DNA of 9,584 nucleotides from Ignavibacteria bacterium UBA6906 (GCA_002451155.1 DKBG01000229.1:92598-102181), one strand, 5' to 3'. Positions 1-6,721 are shown, numbered from the stretch's first letter. Notes: generated by a model not told the origin, from the sequence alone. Numbers and translations are program-made.

Positions 1-476
1 CGCGACCCGCGTGACGCCTGGGCCTTTGCGCAGCGCATCTGCGCCGTGTTGCGTGGCCAGTCGGAGAGCGTGGACGCCAGCTTGGCGGTCGCGGCCGGGT
101 CGGCCGACAACGCGGACACCACATCCACCCAGTCGAGGGCGTGCAGGTGATAGAAGTGGACTACATGATCCTGCATATACTGGGTACAGAACATCAGGTT
201 GCGGACCAGTTCGGCGTTCGGCGGAACCTGAATATCCAGCGCGTCCTCCACAGCGCGGACCGAAGCCAGCGCATGGACCGTCGTGCAGACTCCGCAGGCT
301 CGTTCCGTGAACGCCCACGCATCCCGCGGGTCCCGGCCTTTCAGGATGATCTCAAAACCGCGGACCATGGTTCCGGAGCTATACGCGTCGACGATCTTTC
401 CGTCCTTCACTTCCGCTTCAATGCGGAGGTGCCCTTCGATCCGTGTAATGGGATCAACGACGATGCGGTTTGCCAT
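1..476 (-). CDS. [NiFe] hydrogenase large subunit, N-terminal part (runs off left edge)
   Basis: This is the catalytic subunit of a group 1 uptake hydrogenase, which oxidises H2 at a Ni-Fe(CN)2CO centre on the periplasmic side. About 158 of the usual 550-600 residues are present and the frame is open to the edge. Residues 12-20 read RIEGHLRIE, the conserved N-terminal motif with the proton-transfer Glu14. Residues 59-68 (RACGVCTTVH) form the L1 motif, whose Cys61 and Cys64 are the first two nickel-site ligands; the other two lie outside the window. Further family signatures are HALASVRAVEDAL and HFYHLHALDWVDV. The ATG shares one base with the small-subunit stop (TGATG), and a strong AAAGGAGGTG lies at 490-481 on the minus strand, so the two subunits are translationally coupled. 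From about residue 140 to the edge the match to the family becomes weak; natural divergence or an error near the edge cannot be told apart here. Confidence 0.95.
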   Translation of the reverse strand, partial: MANRIVVDPITRIEGHLRIEAEVKDGKIVDAYSSGTMVRGFEIILKGRDPRDAWAFTERACGVCTTVHALASVRAVEDALDIQVPPNAELVRNLMFCTQYMQDHVVHFYHLHALDWVDVVSALSADPAATAKLASTLSDWPRNTAQMRCAKAQASRGS

Positions 477-1591
477 CACGCACCTCCTTTCGCATCACTC
501 TTCGCTGCTTCCTTGATTTCCTCGTTAATCTTCTTCCCCTTCCTGAGGTTTGTCGCGACGATGTGGGCTGCCAGTCCGACCGCAGTTGCGGCTCCGACCG
601 TCAATCCGATCGTATCAGCTGTCGACTCGATCCCGAAGCCGGGGAAGGACGCGAGGTGCCGGTAGAACGGGCCATTATCCCAGAAACTCTCTTCCGTGCA
701 ACCGATGCAGTTGTGGCCGGACTGTATCGGATAACTGACGCCGTTGTTCCAGCGCATGACTCCGCATGCGTTGTATGTCACCGGTCCGCGGCACCCCATT
801 TTGTAGAGGCAATACCCGCGCCGAGCGTTTTCGTCGTCCCACGATTCAACGAAAAGCCCTGCATCGTAGTTCGGCCTTCGATAGCAGGTATCGTGGACAC
901 GTCGTGAGTAGAATGCCTTGGGGCGGCGGAGGCCATCGAGCTGGGGGATGCGGTCGAACGCGAGAATGTGGACGATTGTTCCAGCCATCACTTCGCCGAT
1001 CGGCGGACATCCCGGAACATTGATGATTGGCACGCCGGAGACGAGCTTGTGAACGGGAGTAGCGCTTGTAGGGTTCGGCTTAGCTGCCTGGATGCATCCA
1101 TGAGAGGCACAGCTTCCCCAGGCGACAATGGCCTTGGCTCCGGCTGCAGCCTCCATGACGATGTCCTGCGCTGTCCGGCCCCCGATGCAGCAGTAGACCC
1201 CGCCCTCCGCAGTGGGGATAGAACCCTCCACGAGCATCAGGTATTCCCCTTTGTACTTCGTCATCGTTGCGTGAAGGGCCTCTTCGGCCTGTTTTCCGGC
1301 TGCGGCCTGGAGCGTCTCGGTGTAGTCGAGAGATATCTTGTCGAGTACAATATCGGCAACGATCGGGTGGCTGGAGCGAATGAAGGATTCGCTGCAGCAA
1401 GTGCATTCCTGGAAGTGGAACCAGACGACAGGGATTCGTGGCTTTGTGTCCATCGCCTTGACGATTTGCCCGACGCCGCTTGCTTCCAGACCGGCCATCG
1501 CAGCGAGCCAACTGGCAAAGCGTAGGAAGTCGCGTCGCGAGTACCCCTGGAGCTTTGCCTGCTCCCAGATGGTGAGTGGTGTTTCTGTCAT
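476..1591 (-). CDS. [NiFe] hydrogenase small subunit, six-Cys (O2-tolerant type), Tat-exported and membrane-anchored
   Basis: This electron-transfer subunit (371 aa) carries three Fe-S clusters from the Ni-Fe site towards a membrane partner. Residues 18-26 (YSRRDFLRF region) form a twin-arginine signal, followed by a hydrophobic stretch. The proximal-cluster ligands are Cys63, Cys65 and Cys66 (ECTCCSESF), Cys161 and Cys166 (GSCASHGC), and Cys195 (PGCPP). Cys65 and Cys166 are the two extra cysteines that in E. coli Hyd-1 and Ralstonia MBH build the [4Fe-3S] cluster giving oxygen tolerance. The distal cluster uses His233, Cys236, Cys261 and Cys267; the medial [3Fe-4S] uses Cys276, Cys295 and Cys298. 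A membrane helix at about 324-348 and a charged tail anchor it. The ATG at 1591 has AGGAGG at 1601-1596. The overall layout closely follows HyaA, but a group assignment needs phylogeny. No cytochrome b or maturation genes lie in the window. Confidence 0.96.
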   Translation of the reverse strand: MTETPLTIWEQAKLQGYSRRDFLRFASWLAAMAGLEASGVGQIVKAMDTKPRIPVVWFHFQECTCCSESFIRSSHPIVADIVLDKISLDYTETLQAAAGKQAEEALHATMTKYKGEYLMLVEGSIPTAEGGVYCCIGGRTAQDIVMEAAAGAKAIVAWGSCASHGCIQAAKPNPTSATPVHKLVSGVPIINVPGCPPIGEVMAGTIVHILAFDRIPQLDGLRRPKAFYSRRVHDTCYRRPNYDAGLFVESWDDENARRGYCLYKMGCRGPVTYNACGVMRWNNGVSYPIQSGHNCIGCTEESFWDNGPFYRHLASFPGFGIESTADTIGLTVGAATAVGLAAHIVATNLRKGKKINEEIKEAAKSDAKGGA

Positions 1592-1650
1592 ACTGCCTCC
1601 TGCGTTGTACTGTATAGAGCGGAGTGTGTGAACGGTCTCAGATCATTTCG

Positions 1651-1667
1651 TGCAGACGCCGTTCCCA
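1651..1667 (-). promoter_or_regulatory. Weak second -24/-12 promoter candidate before the hydrogenase
   Basis: On the minus strand GG-N10-GC occurs as GGG-AACG-GCGT-CTGC-A, against TGG-CACG-N4-TTGC-W, with the invariant GG and GC in place. It would start transcription about 50 nt before the small-subunit ATG. It is clearly poorer than the site at 1957-1971. It also sits within a 6-bp inverted repeat (1630-1635 with 1659-1664), so it may be a chance match. Confidence 0.2.
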
Positions 1668-1691
1668 TCTCTCGGTAGCCGTTGCCGATCC

Positions 1692-1916
1692 TCAAAACTT
1701 GTCGGGCAGTGGATCGCCGGGTGATGTCTGATGGATGGTCACGCGCGCCTCGATTGCGACGGGGTCTCCCAGGTGGGCATCCGGGTATCCCCCGGCCGGC
1801 ACATCGACGTGGCAGCGTTTCAGTTGAATCCTGAGCATTCGCTGGCCTTCCCGCTCAATGACTTCGACAACTTCTCCAAGCAGGTGGACAGCGTTCTGTG
1901 AATGGTCGGTACGCAT
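1692..1916 (-). CDS. Small unknown protein (74 aa) first in the hydrogenase operon
   Basis: I do not recognise this protein. It lies between the regulator and the hydrogenase, same strand, 100 bp before the small subunit. Its codon use looks coding (many G/C-ending codons, a sensible residue mix). Residues 12-61 alternate hydrophobic and polar positions (GEVVEVIE, MLRIQL, HVDVP, GDPVAIEARVTI), which suggests a small beta-barrel of OB or HypC-like topology; that is inference from the pattern only. There is one Cys (35), and no signal peptide or membrane helix in this version. The frame stays open upstream to a GTG at 2006 (104 aa), but that version would run through the -24/-12 promoter at 1957-1971 and lacks a ribosome site. 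I therefore chose the ATG at 1916, about 29 nt below the predicted start of transcription. No Shine-Dalgarno is seen before this ATG either. A role in hydrogenase assembly or regulation is possible from position alone. Confidence 0.55.
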   Translation of the reverse strand: MRTDHSQNAVHLLGEVVEVIEREGQRMLRIQLKRCHVDVPAGGYPDAHLGDPVAIEARVTIHQTSPGDPLPDKF

Positions 1917-1956
1917 GCGTCGGAGTGGAAGTAGAAAGGTACGTGCAAAGAGAAGA

Positions 1957-1971
1957 GCAACCGTGATGCCA
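1957..1971 (-). promoter_or_regulatory. Predicted sigma54 (-24/-12) promoter of the hydrogenase operon
   Basis: The minus strand reads TGGCA-TC-ACGG-TTGC followed by T. The RpoN consensus is TGGCACG-N4-TTGCW, so all of TGGCA, TTGC and the W are matched, with the exact GG-N10-GC spacing. Only two core positions differ. Transcription would begin near 1945, giving a leader of about 29 nt before the ATG at 1916. The adjacent sigma54-type activator and the dyads upstream fit this reading. Confidence 0.55.
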
Positions 1972-2022
1972 GAGGGAATGGGCCCGAAATGAGGCTGGCG
2001 GGGCACTGAGGGGGGACACGAT

Positions 2023-2056
2023 GGCGGAAATCCGTTACCTCACCGGCGGAATTCCG
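2023..2056. promoter_or_regulatory. Tandem dyads, probable upstream activator sites
   Basis: Two 12-bp copies, GGCGGAAATCCG at 2023-2034 and GGCGGAATTCCG at 2045-2056, match at 11 of 12 positions. Each has CGGA/TCCG arms, and the second copy extends to a perfect 16-bp palindrome (2044-2059). They are 22 bp apart, about two helical turns, so they lie on the same DNA face. Their centres are about 84 and 106 bp upstream of the predicted sigma54 start, the usual range for enhancer-binding activators. Both lie in the gap just after the activator gene. The likely ligand is that activator (inference). Confidence 0.45.
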
Positions 2057-2065
2057 CCGCCGGTG
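2041..2065 (-). terminator. Hairpin immediately after the regulator stop (possible weak terminator)
   Basis: A 9-bp GC-rich stem (CACCGGCGG at 2041-2049 with CCGCCGGTG at 2057-2065, 7-nt loop) directly follows the regulator's TGA on the minus strand. There is no T-run after it, so it is not a standard intrinsic terminator. It overlaps the second dyad and may simply be part of that binding site. Confidence 0.25.
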
Positions 2066-3031
2066 TCACTGGATGTCGTATTTCTTGAGTTTGTCCCTGA
2101 GGGTGGAGAGAGAGAGGCCGAGGTGTTTTGCCGTCTGGGTGCGGTTCCCGTCGAACTGTTTCAGGGCCTGGCGGATGAGATTGACTTCGAGGCAGGCTAC
2201 GACCTGATCAAAGGTCATATTCTCTTCACCCATGCATCGTGCGCATTCCTTCACGACAGCAGCGAGGGGATTGTCCTCCCGGATCTCAGGCGGAAGATCT
2301 GCCTTCCGAATTTCTCCATTGGCAAACAGGACCATGCGCTGCATTACATTTCGCAGTTCCCGGACATTTCCCGGCCAGGAGTACGTCAGCATGGACTGCA
2401 TCGCATCCTGAGAGACACGAATGTCGCGATCGGCAATATATCGTTTCAGGAAATGATCCACCAGGGGCGGGATGTCCTCGCGCCGATCGCGTAGAGGAGG
2501 GATGACCATCGGGACGACATTGATGCGGTAATAGAGATCCGACCGGAAGATTCCCCGTTCGACAAGCGTCTTCAGGTCGATTTTTGTGGCGGTGATCAGG
2601 CGAACGTCGATAGGAATCGGGTGTGTTCCGCCAACGTGCATTATTTCCCGCGACTCGAGGACCCGGAGGAGCTTCGCCTGAAGGGCGAGCGGGAAGTCAT
2701 CGATATCGTCGAGAAAGATGCTGCCGGTGCTCGCAAGCTCGAAGAGTCCCTTCTTGTCCGTTGCGGCACTTGTGTAGGCGCCGCGTTCATGACCGAAGAG
2801 TTCGCTTTCAAGCAATTCGGGGGGGAGAGCGGAGAGGCCTACCTTGACAAACGGACGGGGCTGGCGGGGGCTCGCGCGGTGGATGAATTCGGCAATCAAC
2901 TCCTTTCCCACCCCAGTTTCGCCGATGAGGAGCACCGAGCTGTCGGATGCAGCGACCGTATCGAGCCGGGCGAGCACCGAGCGCATGCTCTCGCTCTGTG
3001 CGATTAATGAGACCGAGGGAAGCGTCTTCAC
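2066..3031 (-). CDS. Single-domain sigma54-type enhancer-binding activator (AAA+ / Fis HTH), variant motifs
   Basis: This is a transcription activator of the NtrC/PspF class (321 aa), without a receiver, GAF or PAS domain, so it is PspF-like in layout. Walker A is GETGVGKE (37-44), the arginine fingers are Arg163 and Arg169 (FRSDLYYR), and there is a WPGNVREL motif. The C-terminus is a Fis-type helix-turn-helix (about 294-318, GNRTQTAKHLGLS). Unusual points: the sigma54-contact loop is GAYTSA (84-89) rather than GAFTGA; Walker B is FLDDID with Asp109 where the catalytic Glu is usual; the glutamate-switch Asn is Gly65; and sensor I is ATK rather than ATN. I start at GTG 3031 because GGAG lies 7 nt upstream and because an upstream ATG (3061) overlaps a strong -10 box. 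It is divergent from glnD and upstream of the hydrogenase operon, its likely target. It could instead work on sigma70 polymerase, as reported for Rhodobacter capsulatus NtrC. Confidence 0.9.
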   Translation of the reverse strand: MKTLPSVSLIAQSESMRSVLARLDTVAASDSSVLLIGETGVGKELIAEFIHRASPRQPRPFVKVGLSALPPELLESELFGHERGAYTSAATDKKGLFELASTGSIFLDDIDDFPLALQAKLLRVLESREIMHVGGTHPIPIDVRLITATKIDLKTLVERGIFRSDLYYRINVVPMVIPPLRDRREDIPPLVDHFLKRYIADRDIRVSQDAMQSMLTYSWPGNVRELRNVMQRMVLFANGEIRKADLPPEIREDNPLAAVVKECARCMGEENMTFDQVVACLEVNLIRQALKQFDGNRTQTAKHLGLSLSTLRDKLKKYDIQ

Positions 3032-3038
3032 CGAGCGT

Positions 3039-3042
3039 CTCC
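3039..3042 (-). promoter_or_regulatory. Ribosome binding site that sets the regulator start
   Basis: GGAG on the minus strand lies 7 nt before the GTG at 3031. The in-frame ATG at 3061 has no such site and overlaps the -10 box. Confidence 0.5.
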
Positions 3043-3059
3043 AATGAACAGTCCTCGCC

Positions 3060-3088
3060 ATAATACAGAATCGGGGGGTCCGAGTCAA
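3060..3088 (-). promoter_or_regulatory. Sigma70-type promoter of the regulator gene
   Basis: The minus strand has TTGACT (3088-3083), a 17-bp spacer and TATTAT (3065-3060); each box has five of six consensus bases. The start of transcription would be near 3053, leaving a leader of about 22 nt that holds the GGAG and leads to the GTG at 3031. This suggests the activator is made by housekeeping polymerase. Confidence 0.55.
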
Positions 3089-3122
3089 CTCCTCCCCGCC
3101 GTTCGGAACCGAGCTGTTCAGC

Positions 3123-3151
3123 TTGGAAATACTTTGCCCAATCGGTATATT
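3123..3151 (+). promoter_or_regulatory. Sigma70-type promoter of glnD
   Basis: TTGGAA (3123-3128), a 17-bp spacer and TATATT (3146-3151) predict a start near 3158, 23 nt before the glnD ATG. Its -35 box is 34 bp from that of the divergent regulator promoter, so both could share an operator in 3089-3122, but no clear dyad is seen there. Confidence 0.4.
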
Positions 3152-3180
3152 CGCTTGATTCCATTGGGTTCGATTACGCC

Positions 3181-5841
3181 ATGACTTCCGAGGGTGGGCA
3201 TATTCGCGAACTTCTTCATGCACGGTGGGCGGAGAGTAAGGCCGCTCACGAGGGAGGAGCGTCCGGATTCGCGACGTGCGCGACCCTGACCGGCGCCGCC
3301 GACACGGCACTGCGCGTTGCGTTCGAGCGTCTGGACAGTTCCTCACGCGCGCAACTCGCAGTCCTCGCGTTGGGCGGATACGGGCGAGGCGAACTCTGTC
3401 CACATTCCGATGTCGACCTGATGGTCCTTCGCGCCGCCGGATCTGACCTCGAGGAAGCCGGGAGGGCTGCGAAGAAGTTTCTTCATTCGCTCTGGGATGC
3501 TGGTCTGGATGTCGGGCACAGCGTTCGTACGGTCGACGAGGCGGTGGCGCTTCACGGACATTCGATTGACGCGTGGAATTCCATGCTTGAGTCGCGGCTC
3601 GTGTGCGGCAGCGAAGAGCTTGCGGGGGCCTTGATCGAACGGTTGCGGCCGCATCCGGACGGATTGCCGGACCGCTGGTTGATCGAGGGAATCTTCTCCG
3701 CCCAGCGCAGCATGCATGAACGGCACGGAAATTCCGTCAAGCTTCTCGAGCCGAACATCAAAAAGAGTGCGGGTGGGTTGCGCGATCTCCATGCAGTCTA
3801 CTGGCTCCACCGCGCGCATCGTCCAGCCTTCTTTACGCAGGGCAACGCTGAACGGTCCGGCTTGAGGACCTTCCTGGATCAGCTGCGCGATAACGGGGAT
3901 CTCGATTCGGAAGAGCATGACGCGATGGAGCGAGCCCTGGAATTTCTACTCCGGGTACGGCATGGCATGCATTATTTCAGGGGGGCGTTTCACGACACTC
4001 TTGAATACGCCCTGCAGCGCGAAGTTGCCCGTGACCTTTCCTACCGGGACACGCCGGCGGTGCGTGGCGGCGGGGGAGCCCGGGCCGTTGAGGTTTTTAT
4101 GCGGGATTACTATCTGCATGCGCGGACGGTCCATGCGTCCGGAGCCCACCTTGCCCATCGCTTCCGGGAGCTGGTGGAGCCGGCACGTCAACCGGACCAT
4201 GCCGCAGAGAACATCCGCGGGATTTACTTCCTCCACGCTGATGCACTGACTGTGCGGGAAGGGGTGGCGCGCCTGTCAACCGCCGAGGAGATATTTGAGG
4301 CCTTTGTGCTCTCGGCTGAGAACGACCTGGGTCTGGACTTCAGGCTTCGGGCGGCAATTGAGCGGAGCGTTGACCTGATCACCGACGCAGAGCGGACCTC
4401 TCCCGCGCTGGCGGATTCCTTCATGCGGATCCTGAATTCCGGTCGGGTGGGGGAAACACTCCGGGCTATGAACGACCTGAATGTGCTCGGCTCGTTCATT
4501 CCGGAGTTTGGCAGGCTGGTGGCGTTCTTTCAGCACAATGTCTATCACTATTTCACGGCGGATGAGCATACCATAATCGCCGTCGCCAACGCCGAGGCGC
4601 TTCGCGAGCGACAGGGACACCTGCGTGAGGTATTCCATCAGCTCCAGCGCAAAGACCTTCTGTACCTCGCGATTCTCTTGCATGATATCGCGAAGCCGGA
4701 TGGAGTCTCGGACCATGAAATCACGGGTGTAGAAGTGGCCATGGCCGTGCTCCGCCGCCTCGGGCGTACAGACCTGCATCCGGACATCGCATTCCTCATC
4801 AGGCATCATCTGCTGATGGAGCAGATTGCTTTTCGTCGGAACATTCATGACCCGGAAACGATTAGAGAATTTGCCGGCCGTTTCGACAAGCCGGAGCAGC
4901 TTGATTATCTTTACGTGCTGACATTTGCGGACCTCTCCGCGGTCAACATTAACGTCTGGACAGAATGGAAAGCAGCAATTCTTCAGGAGTTGTACCAGCG
5001 GACGTCCGAAGTGTTGCGCCGCCAGTTGCGGGGCGACGCAATCGATGCGTACCATCGGGAAAGGCGGGCGGCGGTGGTCGGGCAACTGATTGATTCGTTG
5101 AGCGTAACGCTGCCACGCGATGAGGTAGAACGACACGTCCGGAGTGTACAGAACGATTCCTACTTCTCGCTGTTCTCGGAAGAGGAGATCAGACGGCATA
5201 TACTCGCGGGGGATCTCGAGGGTCCGGTGAACGTCTCCTTTGCCCATTCGGGAGGATATACAGAAGTCACAGTCGTCGCGCGGGACGCGCCGTTCGCGCT
5301 CTCGCGGTGTTGTGCGGTGCTCGCTGCAAACGATGCCAACATCTTTGACGCGAACATCTTCACCAGGGATGACGGGACGATCATCGATCGTTTCCGCGTG
5401 GCTGACGCGGCGACGCAGACGGGGCTTGAAGAACACGTATGTCGGAAGATCGCGGAGGATCTGGAAAAAGTGATGGCCGGAGCGGTAGGCGTTGAGCATC
5501 TCTTTGCCGAGCACAGGCGGAAGTGGAAGCGCCGCCCCCGGCTTCCCGTCAACCCGACAATCAGAGCGGATGTCGTCTTTGAGGACACAGCCCGGTTCAC
5601 TATTATAGACGTCTACGCGGCGGACTCGGTGGGATTTCTCTACCGCGTGACGGAGACGATGTCACGCGTCGGGCTCGACATTTATTTCGCCAAGATCGCA
5701 ACCAGGGTTGACGGCATAGTCGACGCCTTTTACGTGCTGGACCGGTCGGGCCAGCCGCTGCGGGATGGGGGGGCGCGCGAGTCCGTCCGCCAGGAGATCC
5801 TCAATACCATTCGTGCACTTGAAGAAGAGCAGCTCGTATGA
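3181..5841 (+). CDS. glnD: [Protein-PII] uridylyltransferase / uridylyl-removing enzyme
   Basis: This cytoplasmic nitrogen sensor adds UMP to PII proteins when glutamine is low and removes it when glutamine is high. It is 886 aa, against 890 in E. coli, with the full domain order. The nucleotidyltransferase domain has GGYGRGELCPHSDVD (65-79; catalytic Asp77 and Asp79), and KKSAGGLRDLH (194-204) is a GlnD hallmark. The HD hydrolase domain (about 455-600) has His501-Asp502 and RHHLLM (541-546). Two ACT domains that sense glutamine lie at about 692-745 and 804-865. All key residues are present, so both activities are expected. The ATG at 3181 is the first in frame; no Shine-Dalgarno precedes it. 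The stop overlaps murI by 4 bp. No glnB or glnA is in the window, so its partner must be encoded elsewhere. A long antisense frame within it has no recognisable features. Confidence 0.96.
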   Translation: MTSEGGHIRELLHARWAESKAAHEGGASGFATCATLTGAADTALRVAFERLDSSSRAQLAVLALGGYGRGELCPHSDVDLMVLRAAGSDLEEAGRAAKKFLHSLWDAGLDVGHSVRTVDEAVALHGHSIDAWNSMLESRLVCGSEELAGALIERLRPHPDGLPDRWLIEGIFSAQRSMHERHGNSVKLLEPNIKKSAGGLRDLHAVYWLHRAHRPAFFTQGNAERSGLRTFLDQLRDNGDLDSEEHDAMERALEFLLRVRHGMHYFRGAFHDTLEYALQREVARDLSYRDTPAVRGGGGARAVEVFMRDYYLHARTVHASGAHLAHRFRELVEPARQPDHAAENIRGIYFLHADALTVREGVARLSTAEEIFEAFVLSAENDLGLDFRLRAAIERSVDLITDAERTSPALADSFMRILNSGRVGETLRAMNDLNVLGSFIPEFGRLVAFFQHNVYHYFTADEHTIIAVANAEALRERQGHLREVFHQLQRKDLLYLAILLHDIAKPDGVSDHEITGVEVAMAVLRRLGRTDLHPDIAFLIRHHLLMEQIAFRRNIHDPETIREFAGRFDKPEQLDYLYVLTFADLSAVNINVWTEWKAAILQELYQRTSEVLRRQLRGDAIDAYHRERRAAVVGQLIDSLSVTLPRDEVERHVRSVQNDSYFSLFSEEEIRRHILAGDLEGPVNVSFAHSGGYTEVTVVARDAPFALSRCCAVLAANDANIFDANIFTRDDGTIIDRFRVADAATQTGLEEHVCRKIAEDLEKVMAGAVGVEHLFAEHRRKWKRRPRLPVNPTIRADVVFEDTARFTIIDVYAADSVGFLYRVTETMSRVGLDIYFAKIATRVDGIVDAFYVLDRSGQPLRDGGARESVRQEILNTIRALEEEQLV

Positions 5842-6638
5842 ATGAGAAACCGATCGGCGTGTTTGATTCGGGAATCGGAGGCCTGACGGTGGTGCGGGCA
5901 ATTCACCGGAGGCTGCCGCACGAGAATATGGTGTATTTCGGTGATACGGCGAGGGTCCCCTACGGGCCGAAGTCTCCGCAGGTGGTTCGTGAGTACGCTG
6001 CACAGGATGCCGGGTTCCTCACCTCGCACGATGTGAAGCTGATTGTCGTTGCGTGCAATACTGTTTCTGCGGTGGCGCTTGACGTAGTCACAAAACAGGC
6101 GAGAGTACCTGTGGTGGGGGTTATCCATCCCGGGGCCGCGGAGGCACGGTCGGCCACGCGTTCAAAAAGGGTGGGTGTCATCGGTACCATTGCGACTATC
6201 TCGTCGGGGGCGTACACACACGCGCTGCGTCAGCTTGATCCCTCCATCACCGTTGTGCCGCAGGCCTGTCCGTTGTTTGTCCCGCTGGCCGAGGAGGGGT
6301 GGACGGATCATGCCGTCACACACATGGTGGCAAAGGAATACCTTTTTCCTTTGAAGCTTGAAAAGATTGACACACTGATTCTTGGCTGCACGCATTATCC
6401 AGTGTTACGAACGGCGATACAGGCGGCCCTTGATGGAACCGTAACGCTAATCGATTCGGGCGAGGCGGCGGCTCATGATGTGGAACGTCTTCTCGATGCA
6501 GAAGGGCTGAGAAACCAGAGTTCACAGCGGGCAAACCTGAGGTTTTTTGTGAGTGACCTGCCGGCCAAGTTCACGGAGGTGGGGGAACGGTTTCTGGGTG
6601 AGAAGATGGGGCGGGTCCATCGAGTTGGGGGGTTTTGA
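5838..6638 (+). CDS. murI: Glutamate racemase
   Basis: It interconverts L- and D-glutamate in the cytoplasm and so supplies D-Glu for the peptidoglycan stem peptide. The protein is 266 aa, normal for the family. The N-terminus carries GVFDSGIGGLTV (7-18, with Asp10 and Ser11 at the active site) and FGDTARVPYG (34-43). The two catalytic cysteines are Cys73 in VACNTVSA and Cys184 in LGCTHYPVL. The ATG overlaps the glnD stop as ATGA, so translation is probably coupled; only a weak purine-rich stretch precedes it. No promoter of its own is evident. The pairing with glnD puts nitrogen-status sensing and a glutamate-consuming wall enzyme on one transcript, which may be chance gene order. Confidence 0.96.
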   Translation: MNEKPIGVFDSGIGGLTVVRAIHRRLPHENMVYFGDTARVPYGPKSPQVVREYAAQDAGFLTSHDVKLIVVACNTVSAVALDVVTKQARVPVVGVIHPGAAEARSATRSKRVGVIGTIATISSGAYTHALRQLDPSITVVPQACPLFVPLAEEGWTDHAVTHMVAKEYLFPLKLEKIDTLILGCTHYPVLRTAIQAALDGTVTLIDSGEAAAHDVERLLDAEGLRNQSSQRANLRFFVSDLPAKFTEVGERFLGEKMGRVHRVGGF

Positions 6639-6647
6639 TTGACTGGT

Positions 6648-6666
6648 GCGCCTGTTCAGGAGGCGC
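6648..6666. other. Short hairpin in the murI-deformylase gap
   Basis: GCGCCT (6648-6653) and AGGCGC (6661-6666) pair around a 7-nt loop. No T-run follows, so it is not an intrinsic terminator; murI and the deformylase may be co-transcribed. The rest of the 89-bp gap shows only the ribosome site at 6715-6721. Confidence 0.25.
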
Positions 6667-6714
6667 GGTGAAAGTACGGCCACGCGTCGGGGGGGCCGGT
6701 GCGCGGCGCCGCTC

Positions 6715-6721
6715 AAGGAGG
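6715..6721 (+). promoter_or_regulatory. Strong ribosome binding site of the deformylase
   Basis: AAGGAGG lies 6 nt before the ATG at 6728. It decides the start against in-frame codons further upstream (for example 6635), which would add an Arg/Gly-rich non-family extension. Confidence 0.7.

Noticed and set aside
968..1525. Plus-strand frame opposite the hydrogenase small subunit
   Set aside because: Shadow of a strongly conserved minus-strand gene.
1630..1664. Inverted repeat GAACGG/CCGTTC as a terminator before the hydrogenase
   Set aside because: The stem is only 6 bp with a 23-nt loop and no T-run.
1917..2006. Longer 104-residue version of the small protein from a GTG at 2006
   Set aside because: It would include the -24/-12 promoter as coding sequence, has no Shine-Dalgarno, and the added part reads as low-complexity, unlike the downstream core.
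2021..2494. Plus-strand frame opposite the activator's C-terminus
   Set aside because: It runs through the dyads and mirrors the Fis-type HTH and AAA+ coding sequence; no family features.
3032..3403. N-terminal extension of the activator (start at 3403, or ATG at 3061)
   Set aside because: It would overlap glnD, is Arg-rich and unlike the family, and crosses the -35/-10 promoter. The GTG at 3031 has a good ribosome site and gives a PspF-sized protein.
4276..5514. Long antisense frame (412 codons) inside glnD
   Set aside because: It is a mirror of glnD codon bias in a GC-rich genome, with no domain motif, ribosome site or promoter.
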